DNA of 64,000 bases from NCBI RefSeq assembly GCF_006715165.1, contig NZ_VFMS01000001.1, positions 4,092,001 to 4,156,000 on the forward strand. The letters run 5' to 3'. The notes below the pieces were generated by a model. The model was not told the DNA's origin, made no database searches, and was given only the letters and a program-made list of their open reading frames with translations. The position numbers and the translations under genes are program-made. Shown here piece by piece: positions 1 to 8,402 of the stretch. The first letter of the stretch is position 1. Each line of letters begins with the position of its first letter. The DNA is from Arthrobacter sp. SLBN-122. GTDB taxonomy: Bacteria; Actinomycetota; Actinomycetes; Actinomycetales; Micrococcaceae.

Positions 1-2626
1 CAAGGCGCTCAGCAACCAGAAATTCAGTGAACTCGCCGAAAAATACGGTTCCGAAAATGTGGGGCTCCTGACCGGGGACACCAGCATCAATGGTGACGCG
101 CAGGTGGTGGTCATGACCACCGAGGTCCTCCGGAACATGCTCTACGCGGATTCTGCCACGCTCGGCGACCTTGGCTACGTGGTCATGGACGAGGTCCACT
201 ACCTCGCCGACCGGTTCCGCGGGGCCGTGTGGGAAGAAGTCATCATCCACCTGCCCAGCGAGGTCCAGGTCGCTTCACTGAGTGCAACCGTTTCCAATGC
301 CGAGGAATTCGGCGCCTGGCTGGACACCGTCCGCGGGGACACCGACATCATCGTTTCCGAGCACCGTCCGGTTCCGCTGTGGCAGCACGTCATGGTGGGC
401 CGGCGGATCATGGACCTGTTTGCCGGGGAAACGACGTTCGACGAGATCGCCCCGCCCGTTGAGGAAGACGGCCAGCAGCCGGTTGCGTCCGGCACGTCCC
501 GCGACGCCGGCAAGGGGCGCGGATTCGAGGTCAACCCGGACCTGCTGACGGTGGCCCAGAGCGAGAGCCGGCAGAGCTTCCGCAGCAGGCCGGGACCCGC
601 CGGAAGGGGTCAGCGCGGCCGGCGCGGAAATGACCGCCCGGCCCGTGGTGGAGAGCCGCTGGGGGTGCGCCCGGCCAGCCGGCCTCAGGTGATCGCCAGC
701 CTGGACCGGATGGACCTGCTGCCTGCCATTACCTTCATCTTTTCCCGTGCCGGCTGTGAGGCAGCCGTCGCCCAGTGCGTTGCATCCGGACTCTGGCTGA
801 CCACCGAGAAAGAGCAGCGGATCATTGCCCAGCGCGTTGACGAGGCGGGGCAGGACATCCCGCCGGACGACCTTGACGTCCTGGGCTTTTGGACCTGGCG
901 GGACGGACTGCTTCGGGGCTTCGCCGCCCACCACGCCGGAATGCTGCCCACCTTCAAGGAGGTGGTCGAGAAACTGTTCGCCGACGGCCTGGTCAAGGCT
1001 GTCTTCGCCACGGAAACCCTGGCCCTGGGTGTCAACATGCCTGCCCGCTCGGTGGTGCTCGAAAAGCTGGACAAGTTCAACGGCGAAGCCCATGTGGACA
1101 TCACCGCCGGCGAATACACCCAGCTGACCGGACGTGCCGGACGGCGCGGCATCGACGTGGAGGGCCACGCCGTGGTGCTGTGGCAGCCCGGAACGGATCC
1201 GACGGCGGTGGCCGGCCTTGCGTCCCGGCGCACCTACCCGCTGAACTCCAGTTTCCGGCCCACCTACAACATGAGCATCAACCTGCTGGCGCAGTTTGGT
1301 CGGGCCAGGGCGCGGGAGATCCTGGAGTCATCCTTTGCCCAGTTCCAGGCGGACCGGTCCGTGGTGGGCCTGGCCCGCCAGGTACGGAGCCGCGAGGAAT
1401 CCCTTGCTGGCTACGCAAAATCCATGACCTGCCACCTGGGTGATTTCACGGAGTATGCCCGACTGCGCAGGGAACTGTCAGACGCCGAGAACGCCACTTC
1501 CCGTACCAAGTCCCGCGTCCGGAAATCCCTTTGCGACGACTCCCTGGCGCGCCTCCTGCCCGGCGATGTGGTTGACGTCCCAGGCGGCCGCGCCCCGGGG
1601 CCCGCCGTCGTCCTCAGCTCGGACCACACCAGCAGGGAACCCCGCCCGGCCGTGCTGACGCTGGACAATCAATTGCGCAGGATCGGTGCCGACGACCTTG
1701 AAGGTCCCATCGCGCCGGTTACCAGGATCCGCATCCCCAAATCCTTCAACGCCAAGGTGCCCAAGTCGCGCCGGGACCTCGCGTCCTCTGTCCGGAACGC
1801 CCTGCGGGAAAACAGACCGCCCGCCCCTGGCCAGAACCGCAACCATGACTTCGGCCGCGGCGCCGCCCTGCCCAACCAGGAAAAGCGCATAGCGGAGCTG
1901 CGCCGGGCCCTGAAGGCCCACCCCTGCCATGGGTGCAGCGAGCGGGAAGACCACGCGCGCTGGTCGGAGCGCTGGTGGAAACTCCGGCGCGAAACGGACG
2001 GCCTGGTCCGCCAGATCCAGGGCCGGACCAACACCATCGCCAAGACCTTCGACCGGGTCTGCGATGTGCTGTCCGCCTACGGCTACCTGGAAGATGCCGG
2101 AGACGGCAGGCTAAATATCAGTCCGGACGGCCAGCGGCTCCGCAGGATCTACGGCGAGAAGGACCTGTTGATCTCCCAGTCGCTGCGGCTGGGCGCGTTC
2201 AACGACCTCGACGCCGCCGAAGTGGCTGCACTGGCCAGCGTGCTGGTCTACCAGGCCAAACGCGAAGACCGGGGCCTGCGGCCGCGCATGCCCAGCGTCT
2301 CGCTGGAGACCTCCGTGGACATTGTGGTCAAGGAATGGTCCGTCCTTGAGGACGTGGAAGAGGAGAACAAGCTTCCCCTGACCGGCGAACCTGAACTGGG
2401 ACTTGTCTGGCCGCTGTATAAATGGGCCCGCGGCCGCCACCTGCAGGATGTCCTCAGCGGCACCGATCTTGCAGCCGGCGACTTTGTCCGCTGGGTGAAG
2501 CAGGTGGTGGACCTTCTGGACCAGCTTGCCAAAATCCCCGGCCTCGACCCCCGGCTGGCACGGCTGTGCGCCGAAGCGATCAACCTCATCCGCCGCGGTG
2601 TCGTGGCGTATTCATCCGTTCTCTAG
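1..2626 (+). CDS. helY: SKI2/HelY-type DEAD/DEAH-box RNA helicase (5' end cut by window)
   Basis: ATP-dependent RNA helicase of the SKI2/Mtr4 superfamily 2 group. The reading frame is open from base 2, and its first residues (KALSNQKFSEL) are helicase motif Ia, so the Walker A region lies before the window. About 874 residues are visible. They include motif II DEVH (near visible residue 63), motif III SATVSN (near 94), the second RecA domain with FATETLALGVNMPARS, and motif VI QLTGRAGRRG (near 373). A disordered Arg/Gly-rich insert lies at about residues 160-215. The C-terminal part (about 640-870) fits the DSHCT helical domain of Mtr4/HelY proteins, and a CHGC pair sits near residue 645. An ORF caller would start it at GTG 59, but conserved sequence continues upstream. 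In actinobacteria helY commonly follows tatAC/pafBC, which cannot be checked here. Confidence 0.93.
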   Translation, partial: KALSNQKFSELAEKYGSENVGLLTGDTSINGDAQVVVMTTEVLRNMLYADSATLGDLGYVVMDEVHYLADRFRGAVWEEVIIHLPSEVQVASLSATVSNAEEFGAWLDTVRGDTDIIVSEHRPVPLWQHVMVGRRIMDLFAGETTFDEIAPPVEEDGQQPVASGTSRDAGKGRGFEVNPDLLTVAQSESRQSFRSRPGPAGRGQRGRRGNDRPARGGEPLGVRPASRPQVIASLDRMDLLPAITFIFSRAGCEAAVAQCVASGLWLTTEKEQRIIAQRVDEAGQDIPPDDLDVLGFWTWRDGLLRGFAAHHAGMLPTFKEVVEKLFADGLVKAVFATETLALGVNMPARSVVLEKLDKFNGEAHVDITAGEYTQLTGRAGRRGIDVEGHAVVLWQPGTDPTAVAGLASRRTYPLNSSFRPTYNMSINLLAQFGRARAREILESSFAQFQADRSVVGLARQVRSREESLAGYAKSMTCHLGDFTEYARLRRELSDAENATSRTKSRVRKSLCDDSLARLLPGDVVDVPGGRAPGPAVVLSSDHTSREPRPAVLTLDNQLRRIGADDLEGPIAPVTRIRIPKSFNAKVPKSRRDLASSVRNALRENRPPAPGQNRNHDFGRGAALPNQEKRIAELRRALKAHPCHGCSEREDHARWSERWWKLRRETDGLVRQIQGRTNTIAKTFDRVCDVLSAYGYLEDAGDGRLNISPDGQRLRRIYGEKDLLISQSLRLGAFNDLDAAEVAALASVLVYQAKREDRGLRPRMPSVSLETSVDIVVKEWSVLEDVEEENKLPLTGEPELGLVWPLYKWARGRHLQDVLSGTDLAAGDFVRWVKQVVDLLDQLAKIPGLDPRLARLCAEAINLIRRGVVAYSSVL

Positions 2627-2683
2627 CCCCGTTGTCCCCGCCGGCTCCTGCCGGCGCGCCCCCACCCAGGAGACCGCCCCGCC

Positions 2684-4351
2684 ATGCCCCGCCCCGATGC
2701 CACGTCCCGCTCCGATGCCACCACCCGTCCCGCCCCGGTGCTGTACCGCAATGGTTCGGTTTACACGGCAGCGGATCCCTTCGCAACCGCCATGCTGGTG
2801 GACGGTGACACCGTTGCCTGGGTTGGCTCAGAGCAGGCCGCATCCTCCATCGCGGACAGTTCCATGGAAGTCATCGACCTGCGCGGCGCCTTGGTGGCAC
2901 CGGGCTTCGTCGACTCCCACATCCACCTGACCGAAACCGGAATCGCGCTGGACTCGCTGCAGTTGGGGACGGCCACCTCGGCCCGGGCGCTGCTGGAGGC
3001 CGTCGCGGCGGCTGGCGGAGAAGGTCCGGTACTCGGCCATGGCTGGGACGAGTCCACGTGGGCGGATTCCGCCCTGCCCAGTGCCGAGGAACTGGAGCGG
3101 GCCTCCGGAGGCCGGCCGGTCTACCTTTCCAGGGTGGATGTCCACTCGGCGCTGGTGTCGGCGTCGCTGGTCCAGTCCGCAGGGCTTCACGGCAAGGACG
3201 GGTACGACGGCGGCGCGCGGGTGATGCGGGCAGCCCACGACGCCGCCCGGCTGGCAACCCGGCAGATGCCGCAGGATGCGCTGAAGCGGCATCAGGCCCG
3301 CGCCCTGTCAGAGGCTGCGGCCAACGGCTATGTGGCCGTTGCCGAGATGGGTGCGCCGCACATCGGCGGCGCCGATGACGTGCGGCTTGCCGCAGGTTGG
3401 AATGGGGCCCGCCCGGGCGCCCAGTCCTTTCCGGAAGTACTGCCGTACTGGGGGGAGCTGGTCTCGTCAGAGGCGCAGGCCCGTTCCCTTGTGGGGCAGC
3501 TCGGTGGAAGTATCCGGGGGCTGGCAGGGGACCTGACCATCGACGGTTCGATCGGGTCCAGGACGGCCGCCCTGCGCGCCGCCTACAGCGATGCCGGCCA
3601 GGAACGCGGCAGCCTGTACCTCAGTGCGGACCAGGCGGCAGCCCATCTTGCCGCCTGCTCCCTGGCAGGGATCCAGGGCGGGTTCCATGTCATTGGCGAC
3701 GCCGGGCTGGACGCCGCGCTGGAGGCCCTGGACCTGGCGGCCAAGGAAGTGGGGGAGCAGCGGGTGCGGGCCGCGGGCCACCGCTTCGAGCATGTGGAGA
3801 TGGCTGACGCCGCGGCTGTGGCCAAGCTGGCCCACTACTCCGTGACCGTCAGCGGCCAACCGTCCTTCGATGCAGCGTGGGGCGGGGCCGGAGGCCTGTA
3901 TGAGCGGAGGCTGGGAGAACGGAGCCGGTCAATGAACCCCTTCGCCGCTTTTTACTCCGCGGGAGTTCCTGTCTGCTTCGGCAGCGACAGCCCTGTCACA
4001 CCGCTCCGTCCCTGGTCCAGCGTGCGCGCCTGTGTGGAACACCACAATCCGGAGCAGCGCATTTCCGCACGGGCTGCCTTCCTGGGCCACACCCGTGCGG
4101 GTTGGAGGGCCGCGCGGTACACCAACCCCATGGCCGGACAGCTTGTTCCCGGGGCGCCGGCCAGCTTCGCCGTGTGGGAGGTGGAGGAGCTGATGGTTCA
4201 GGTGGTTGACGGCAGGGTGCAGTCATGGAGCACCGATCCGCGGGCCAGGACCCCGCTGCTGCCGGCACTGGACACGGGCTCCGATCCGGTATGCCTGCAA
4301 ACCGTGAAGGACGGCACCGAACTCTTCGCCAGCCCGGCCCTGCGTTCCTGA
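2684..4351 (+). CDS. Amidohydrolase family 3 (YtcJ-like) metal-dependent hydrolase
   Basis: Probable cytoplasmic metal-dependent hydrolase of the amidohydrolase-3 (YtcJ/exoenzyme-regulatory) family, 555 aa. Visible features are the N-terminal beta-sandwich strand (LYRNGSVYTAADPF), the metal-binding HxH of FVDSHIHLTETG near residue 85, IDGSIGSRTAALR, the metal-ligand His in GGFHVIGDAGLDAA, HRFEHVEM, and the late Asp motif CFGSDSPVTPLRPW. The start ATG is preceded by AGGAG 11 nt away. An extra N-terminal stretch rich in Pro/Ser/Thr precedes the first strand, so a later start is possible. It lies 57 nt downstream of helY on the same strand. Substrate cannot be inferred; family members act on formamides and cyclic amides. 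Confidence 0.88.
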   Translation: MPRPDATSRSDATTRPAPVLYRNGSVYTAADPFATAMLVDGDTVAWVGSEQAASSIADSSMEVIDLRGALVAPGFVDSHIHLTETGIALDSLQLGTATSARALLEAVAAAGGEGPVLGHGWDESTWADSALPSAEELERASGGRPVYLSRVDVHSALVSASLVQSAGLHGKDGYDGGARVMRAAHDAARLATRQMPQDALKRHQARALSEAAANGYVAVAEMGAPHIGGADDVRLAAGWNGARPGAQSFPEVLPYWGELVSSEAQARSLVGQLGGSIRGLAGDLTIDGSIGSRTAALRAAYSDAGQERGSLYLSADQAAAHLAACSLAGIQGGFHVIGDAGLDAALEALDLAAKEVGEQRVRAAGHRFEHVEMADAAAVAKLAHYSVTVSGQPSFDAAWGGAGGLYERRLGERSRSMNPFAAFYSAGVPVCFGSDSPVTPLRPWSSVRACVEHHNPEQRISARAAFLGHTRAGWRAARYTNPMAGQLVPGAPASFAVWEVEELMVQVVDGRVQSWSTDPRARTPLLPALDTGSDPVCLQTVKDGTELFASPALRS

Positions 4352-4375
4352 CGCAGTAGCCCTCCGCCCTATAAT
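4348..4375 (+). promoter_or_regulatory. Sigma-A-type promoter for ppm
   Basis: A perfect -10 hexamer TATAAT at 4370-4375 follows a -35-like CTGACG (4/6 to TTGACA) at 4348-4353 with a 16-nt spacer. Transcription would start about 65 nt before the GTG of the mannosyltransferase gene. Confidence 0.6.
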
Positions 4376-4447
4376 GGGTAGTTGCGCCCGCCGCCGGCAC
4401 GGCCCGGCATCAGGTGCTCCGACCACTTCCACCAGGAAAGGCCCTTT

Positions 4448-5191
4448 GTGCGCGTCCTTACGATCATTCCCACCTACAACGAACTGGAATCGCTGCCCAA
4501 GACGCTCCAGCGCCTTCGGAAGGCCGTTCCGGCGTCGGACGTGCTGGTGGTTGATGACAACAGCCCCGACGGCACCGGCCAACTTGCCGACGGATTCGCC
4601 GCCGAGGACTCCCAGGTCCACGTCCTGCACCGCAAGGGCAAGGAAGGCCTGGGCGCCGCCTACATCGCCGGCTTCAAGTGGGGCCTGGACGCCGGGTACG
4701 ACGTCCTGGTGGAGATGGACGCCGACGGCTCGCACCAGCCCGAACAGCTTCCCCAACTGCTCGAAGCCGTGGATCAGGGGGCAGACCTGGCCATGGGCTC
4801 GCGCTGGGTTCCCGGCGGCAGCGTGGTCAACTGGCCCCTGTACCGCCAGGCGATCTCCAGGGTCGGCAGCACCTACGCCCGGCTGATGCTGGGCCTGCGG
4901 ATCAAGGATGTCACCGGCGGCTACCGGGCGTTCCGCAGGACAACGCTGGAGAAGCTCAACCTGGACCTGGTTGACTCAGTGGGCTACGGCTTCCAAGTGG
5001 ACCTGGCGTGGCGCGTGGCCAAACTGGGGCTCCGCATTGAAGAACGCCCCATCACCTTCGTGGAGCGCGAGCTCGGCGCCTCGAAGATGAGCGGCAACAT
5101 CGTGGTCGAGGCTATGGTCAACGTCACCAGGTGGGGACTGGCAGCCCGCTGGAACACCCTGACCGGCAAGCTGAAGAACAAGCAGGCGTAG
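4448..5191 (+). CDS. ppm1: Polyprenol monophosphomannose synthase (GT2 family)
   Basis: Transfers mannose from GDP-mannose to polyprenyl phosphate, making the lipid donor for protein O-mannosylation and lipoglycans at the membrane. The 247-aa protein is a single Dpm1-like GT2 domain: [12 protein letters not shown] at the N-terminus, [11 protein letters not shown], the metal-binding [14 protein letters not shown], and GSRWVPGG. The start is placed at GTG 4448 because AGGAAAGG sits 6 nt upstream and the protein then begins [12 protein letters not shown] as in other members; an in-frame ATG at 4382 lacks a ribosome site. In mycobacteria this domain is fused or adjacent to apolipoprotein N-acyltransferase; no such gene is visible here. 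Confidence 0.9.
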   Translation: MRVLTIIPTYNELESLPKTLQRLRKAVPASDVLVVDDNSPDGTGQLADGFAAEDSQVHVLHRKGKEGLGAAYIAGFKWGLDAGYDVLVEMDADGSHQPEQLPQLLEAVDQGADLAMGSRWVPGGSVVNWPLYRQAISRVGSTYARLMLGLRIKDVTGGYRAFRRTTLEKLNLDLVDSVGYGFQVDLAWRVAKLGLRIEERPITFVERELGASKMSGNIVVEAMVNVTRWGLAARWNTLTGKLKNKQA

Positions 5192-5228
5192 GACTCCCCG
5201 GGCCGGCACCAACGGCATCCGCGGAAAC

Positions 5229-5278
5229 AAAAGAAGGGGGCGGCCCCGCACGAAAGTGCGGGGCCGCCCCCTTCTTTT
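5229..5278. terminator. Bidirectional intrinsic terminator between ppm and rbpA
   Basis: A perfect 23-bp inverted repeat with a GAAA tetraloop at 5252-5255. The GC-rich stem is flanked by A-runs on the left and TTCTTTT on the right, so it can end transcription from both convergent genes. Confidence 0.92.
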
Positions 5279-5287
5279 GGACTGGCC

Positions 5288-5635
5288 CTATGCCGAGCGG
5301 CGCTCTCCGCGGCGTTCGCGCAGGATGGTCAGGCGGTCCTCGAGGATCTGTTCGAGTTCAGGAAGCGAGCGGCGTTCCAGCAGCATGTCCCAGTGGGTGC
5401 GGACTGCCTTGTCATTGCTGGTGTCCGGCTTTTCGCCGTCAACCAGGAGCGCTTCCTTGCCGGTCTTGGAGACCCACACCGGAGGAATTTCCGCCTCGGA
5501 GGAGAACGTGACGAAGACCTGCTCGCCATCTGCGCAACGGTATTCGACCCGCTGGCGCGGAGCCGGCTCAACTCCGGACTCGGTCTCCATGCTCTGCGCA
5601 CCAAGGCGCATGCCCCGCAGGCTGCGATCGCTCAT
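5288..5635 (-). CDS. rbpA: RNA polymerase-binding protein RbpA
   Basis: Actinobacterial transcription factor that binds RNA polymerase and group 1/2 sigma factors and stabilises the open complex. The 115-aa protein shows the family signature: an N-terminal MSDRSLRGMRLGAQS, the central beta domain (APRQRVEYRC ... EIPPVWVSKTG), and the sigma-interacting C-terminal helix with RTHWDMLLERRSLPELEQIL. The start is ATG 5635, which has GGGAG 5 nt upstream; an in-frame start 19 codons earlier is not supported. Two promoter-like sites lie upstream, one resembling a sigma-R/SigH promoter and one housekeeping. Confidence 0.95.
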   Translation of the reverse strand: MSDRSLRGMRLGAQSMETESGVEPAPRQRVEYRCADGEQVFVTFSSEAEIPPVWVSKTGKEALLVDGEKPDTSNDKAVRTHWDMLLERRSLPELEQILEDRLTILRERRGERRSA

Positions 5636-5737
5636 GATTTCTCCCTCTGGTCGGTTCGCGGATGAAATCTCCGCGTTGGCCGGCGGCAACATTGCACCGC
5701 CGGACTTCTGTGTGCACTGTGCTGCATCATAAGATTC

Positions 5738-5763
5738 AACGCATTGCGAAGCTTGGTTGTTCC
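5738..5763 (-). promoter_or_regulatory. Sigma-R/SigH-like promoter of rbpA
   Basis: On the minus strand GGAAC (5763-5759) is followed after exactly 18 nt by GTT (5740-5738), matching the GGAA(T/C)-N18-GTT consensus of the thiol-stress ECF sigma factors SigR (Streptomyces) and SigH (mycobacteria). rbpA is a known SigR target in Streptomyces coelicolor. The site implies a 5' UTR of roughly 95 nt. Confidence 0.6.
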
Positions 5764-5794
5764 AGCTGGTATTCTCCTGCCGGACAAATACCCG

Positions 5795-5824
5795 ATTATA
5801 CGGGCGTTATCCCGCCTGCACCAA
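5795..5824 (-). promoter_or_regulatory. Housekeeping promoter upstream of rbpA
   Basis: Minus-strand TTGGTG (5824-5819) and TATAAT (5800-5795) are separated by 18 nt. It lies farther upstream than the sigma-R-like site and would give a longer leader. Confidence 0.5.
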
Positions 5825-5831
5825 AACAGGA

Positions 5832-5859
5832 AGGTTTCCGTGGCGGACCACGGAAACCT
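5832..5859. terminator. Intrinsic terminator after the stomatin-like gene
   Basis: Inverted repeat AGGTTTCCGTGG / CCACGGAAACCT with a 4-nt loop. In the minus direction it is followed by TCCTGTTTT. It lies 20 nt beyond the stop codon of the stomatin-like gene. Confidence 0.8.
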
Positions 5860-5879
5860 CCCTGCGTTCTTTGGTTCCC

Positions 5880-6827
5880 CTAGGGCTGGGTACGTCCGCC
5901 CTGCACATCGTCGAAAAGCCCACCTGCAGCGGGGGTTTCCGCAGCGGTCCCGCCGAGGGCGTTGCCGATACCCTTCAGTGCTTCACCAACTTCACTTGGG
6001 ATGATCCACAGCTTGTTGGCGGAACCTTCGGCCAGTTTGGGCAGAGTCTGAAGGTACTGGTAGGCCAGGAGTTTCTGGTCCGGGTTGCCCTTGTGGATGG
6101 CGTCGAAGACCTTTTGGATTGCCTGCGACTCACCATCCGCACGGAGGATGGCTGCCTTGGCCTCGCCCTCGGCCTTGAGGATGGCGGCCTGCCGCTGGCC
6201 CTCGGCGGTGAGGATGGCTGACTGCTTTGTTCCTTCGGCGGTCAGGATCGCTGCGCGGCGGTCGCGTTCGGCGCGCATCTGCTTCTCCATGGAATCCTGG
6301 ATGGAGTGGGGCGGATCGATGGCCTTCAGCTCCACGCGGGAGACGCGGATGCCCCAGCGGCCCGTGGCCTCGTCGAGGACCCCGCGGAGCTGTCCGTTGA
6401 TCTGGTCGCGGGAGGTGAGGGCTTCCTCAAGGTTCAGTCCACCCACCACGTTGCGGAGGGTGGTGGTGGTGAGCTGCTCCACGGCCTGGATGTAATTGGC
6501 GATTTCGTAAGTGGCTGCCCGCGGGTCCGTAACCTGGAAGTAGACCACGGTGTCGATGGAAACCACCAGGTTGTCCTCGGTGATGACCGGCTGCGGTGGA
6601 AAGGACACCACCTGTTCACGCAGGTCCAGGAGCGGCAGCAGCCGGTCCACGAACGGGATGAGGATCGTCAGTCCGGGGTTGAGCGTCCGCTGGTACTTGC
6701 CAAGCCGTTCAACGACGCCGGCACGGGCCTGCGGAATGATCCGGACGGACCGGACCAAAACTATGATGACAAAGACGATCAGAACCACCAGCACGATGGC
6801 CAGTGCGGTTCCGCCTGCGTTTTCCAT
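5880..6827 (-). CDS. SPFH/Band-7 (stomatin-like, QmcA/HflK-type) membrane protein
   Basis: Membrane-anchored scaffold protein of the SPFH superfamily, 315 aa. One N-terminal transmembrane segment (about residues 8-26, rich in Val/Ile) is followed by the SPFH domain, with RAGVVERLGKY and VVYFQVTDPRAATYEIANY. A coiled coil rich in Ala/Glu/Lys contains repeated AILTAEG/AILKAEG units (about 200-245). The tail ends in LFDDVQGGRTQP. The start is ATG 6827 with AAGGAG upstream. It follows the NfeD-like gene by 22 nt; this pairing is the standard stomatin-NfeD operon, linked to membrane quality control and microdomains. Confidence 0.92.
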   Translation of the reverse strand: MENAGGTALAIVLVVLIVFVIIVLVRSVRIIPQARAGVVERLGKYQRTLNPGLTILIPFVDRLLPLLDLREQVVSFPPQPVITEDNLVVSIDTVVYFQVTDPRAATYEIANYIQAVEQLTTTTLRNVVGGLNLEEALTSRDQINGQLRGVLDEATGRWGIRVSRVELKAIDPPHSIQDSMEKQMRAERDRRAAILTAEGTKQSAILTAEGQRQAAILKAEGEAKAAILRADGESQAIQKVFDAIHKGNPDQKLLAYQYLQTLPKLAEGSANKLWIIPSEVGEALKGIGNALGGTAAETPAAGGLFDDVQGGRTQP

Positions 6828-6849
6828 ACAACTCCTTGTTCCCCAATTG

Positions 6850-7323
6850 TCAGGCTGTATCTGGGCCGGTGGCCGCCGGCGGCGGTACCGAAACCACTGC
6901 TGTTGCGCCATCGATGGCTGCCACCACCACCTTCTGGCCTGCGGGAAGGACTCCCGCGGCGGAGCGTGCGCTCCAAATATCGCCGCCGATTTTCACCAGG
7001 CCCCCGTCAGAGGTCACGGCCTCCATCACCACGGCCGGCTCACCGATCAGCCGGTCCACGTTGGTCCGTTGCTCGGCCGGGCCCTTCTTCAGGTGTGCAA
7101 GAGCCACCGGCCGGACAAAGGCCACCATGAGCAGGGACACCACGCAGAAAACCAAGACCTGGAGCCAAGGTTCTGCGCCGGCGAAGTCGGCGACCAGTGC
7201 GGCGAGCGATCCGCCGCCGAGCATGATGAAGAACAAGTCAAGGGTGATCATCTCGACCACTGCAAACGCCAGGAAAGCCGTGAGCCACAATGCCCACCAG
7301 TTTTCGCCAAGCCACTCGAACAT
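6850..7323 (-). CDS. NfeD-like (NfeD1b) membrane protein
   Basis: Short NfeD protein (157 aa) without the ClpP-like protease domain. It has an N-terminal hydrophobic region of three or four helices (WWALWLTAFLAFAVVEMITL, then a Gly-rich helix, then LVFCVVSLLMVAFVRPVAL). A C-terminal OB-fold domain carries the hallmark GEPAVVMEAVTSDGGLVKIGGDIWSAR segment. The start is taken as ATG 7323 (MFEWLGENWW) with a GGGGA site 8-9 nt upstream; a longer start at 7344 has none. It is the first gene of the two-gene unit with the stomatin-like protein and probably binds it. Confidence 0.88.
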   Translation of the reverse strand: MFEWLGENWWALWLTAFLAFAVVEMITLDLFFIMLGGGSLAALVADFAGAEPWLQVLVFCVVSLLMVAFVRPVALAHLKKGPAEQRTNVDRLIGEPAVVMEAVTSDGGLVKIGGDIWSARSAAGVLPAGQKVVVAAIDGATAVVSVPPPAATGPDTA

Positions 7324-7451
7324 CCTTGTTTCCCCCTTCGCCACGGGGGAGCCGCATCCGCGGGCCCGCCAGCAACTGTCCTTTCATCGTAGTCCGCGGA
7401 CCTGCCCCGCGGGCCCGTTCACGCCGGCGGCGGGGGATAGTGGCCAAGTCG

Positions 7452-8333
7452 TTACGGGGCCGCGTTGCGCCTGGGCCTGAACACGAAGAGCCGGAACTTT
7501 GCGTCGGCTGTTACCGGCTCCCGGGAATTTTCGAGCCGGGCGGCGATCTGCCCCAGGTCCAGGTGGTGCCCGGCCGGTCCCATGAAGGCCAGGTCCGCGG
7601 CGGCGGTACGGCTCAGCTCCAGCGGGATGTCGACGTCGAGGGTGGCGTCCAGTTCGAAGTGTTCCGCCATCGCCCCGGCCAGGCGCTCGTCCTTGCCCTC
7701 TTCGATACCGAGCATCCCGGTAACGGCGGCGATGTCAGCAAGGTGGCCGGTTCGCGGCGCCACCACCACAAGCACGCCCTGGGGGCGAAGGACCCGGGCA
7801 AATTCGGCGGCGTTCCGAGGGGCGAAGACCACCGTGACGGCGTCAACCGAATTCTCCGCAATCGGCAGCGGTTGCCAGATGTCCCAGACCAGGTTCAGCG
7901 CCTCCGGATTGAGCCGCGCAGCCCGGCGTAGGGCGAATTTGGAAATGTCCAGGCCGATTGCGGATACCTGCCGCCCGCTGTCCGCTGCGGCGTCGAGGAT
8001 CCGGCGCAGATAGTGTCCGGTCCCTGTCCCCGAATCCAGGACCGCCGCACCTTCCTGCGGCAGGTGGGGCACGATGGCGTCGGTCAGCGCCTGGGCCAAG
8101 CGAAGGTAGTGGCCGTTGCCCAGGAAGTTGAAGCGTGACGCCACCATCGCGGCACTGTCCGGTTCGAAGGGGCTGCCCTTGCCCACCAGGAGATTGAAGT
8201 AGCCTTGCCGGGCGGCGTCGAAGCTGTGGCCGTTTGGGCAGAGCAGGCGTGGCTGGCGGGCAGCTGTCGCCGCGAGGTGTTCCAGCGGATGTGAGCAGAC
8301 AGGGCACAGGAGGGGGAAATCCGCGGAAGGCAT
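7452..8333 (-). CDS. RlmA-like 23S rRNA (guanine-N1)-methyltransferase
   Basis: SAM-dependent methyltransferase of the RlmA family, acting on helix 35 of 23S rRNA (G745 or G748 type). At the N-terminus is the family zinc site C10-x2-C13 ... C32-x3-H36 (CPVC / CPNGH), then the family motif GYFNLLV, and the Rossmann SAM loop VLDSGTGTGHYLRRIL. The length of 293 aa is normal. The start is set at ATG 8333 because TAAAAT lies 7 nt before it and there is no Shine-Dalgarno sequence, while the in-frame ATG 8342 falls inside that hexamer. In some actinobacteria members of this family (TlrB/RlmAII) confer macrolide resistance; nothing here shows that. Confidence 0.85.
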   Translation of the reverse strand: MPSADFPLLCPVCSHPLEHLAATAARQPRLLCPNGHSFDAARQGYFNLLVGKGSPFEPDSAAMVASRFNFLGNGHYLRLAQALTDAIVPHLPQEGAAVLDSGTGTGHYLRRILDAAADSGRQVSAIGLDISKFALRRAARLNPEALNLVWDIWQPLPIAENSVDAVTVVFAPRNAAEFARVLRPQGVLVVVAPRTGHLADIAAVTGMLGIEEGKDERLAGAMAEHFELDATLDVDIPLELSRTAAADLAFMGPAGHHLDLGQIAARLENSREPVTADAKFRLFVFRPRRNAAP

Positions 8334-8340
8334 GGGAACC

Positions 8341-8346
8341 ATTTTA
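8341..8346 (-). promoter_or_regulatory. -10 element, leaderless start of the RlmA-like gene
   Basis: Minus-strand TAAAAT, 7 nt before ATG 8333. Confidence 0.5.
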
Positions 8347-8402
8347 GGGCGGCCGGACTTCCCTCCCCTGTCCGCTGCCACTGCCTCCGGGAACAGCGAA
8401 GG

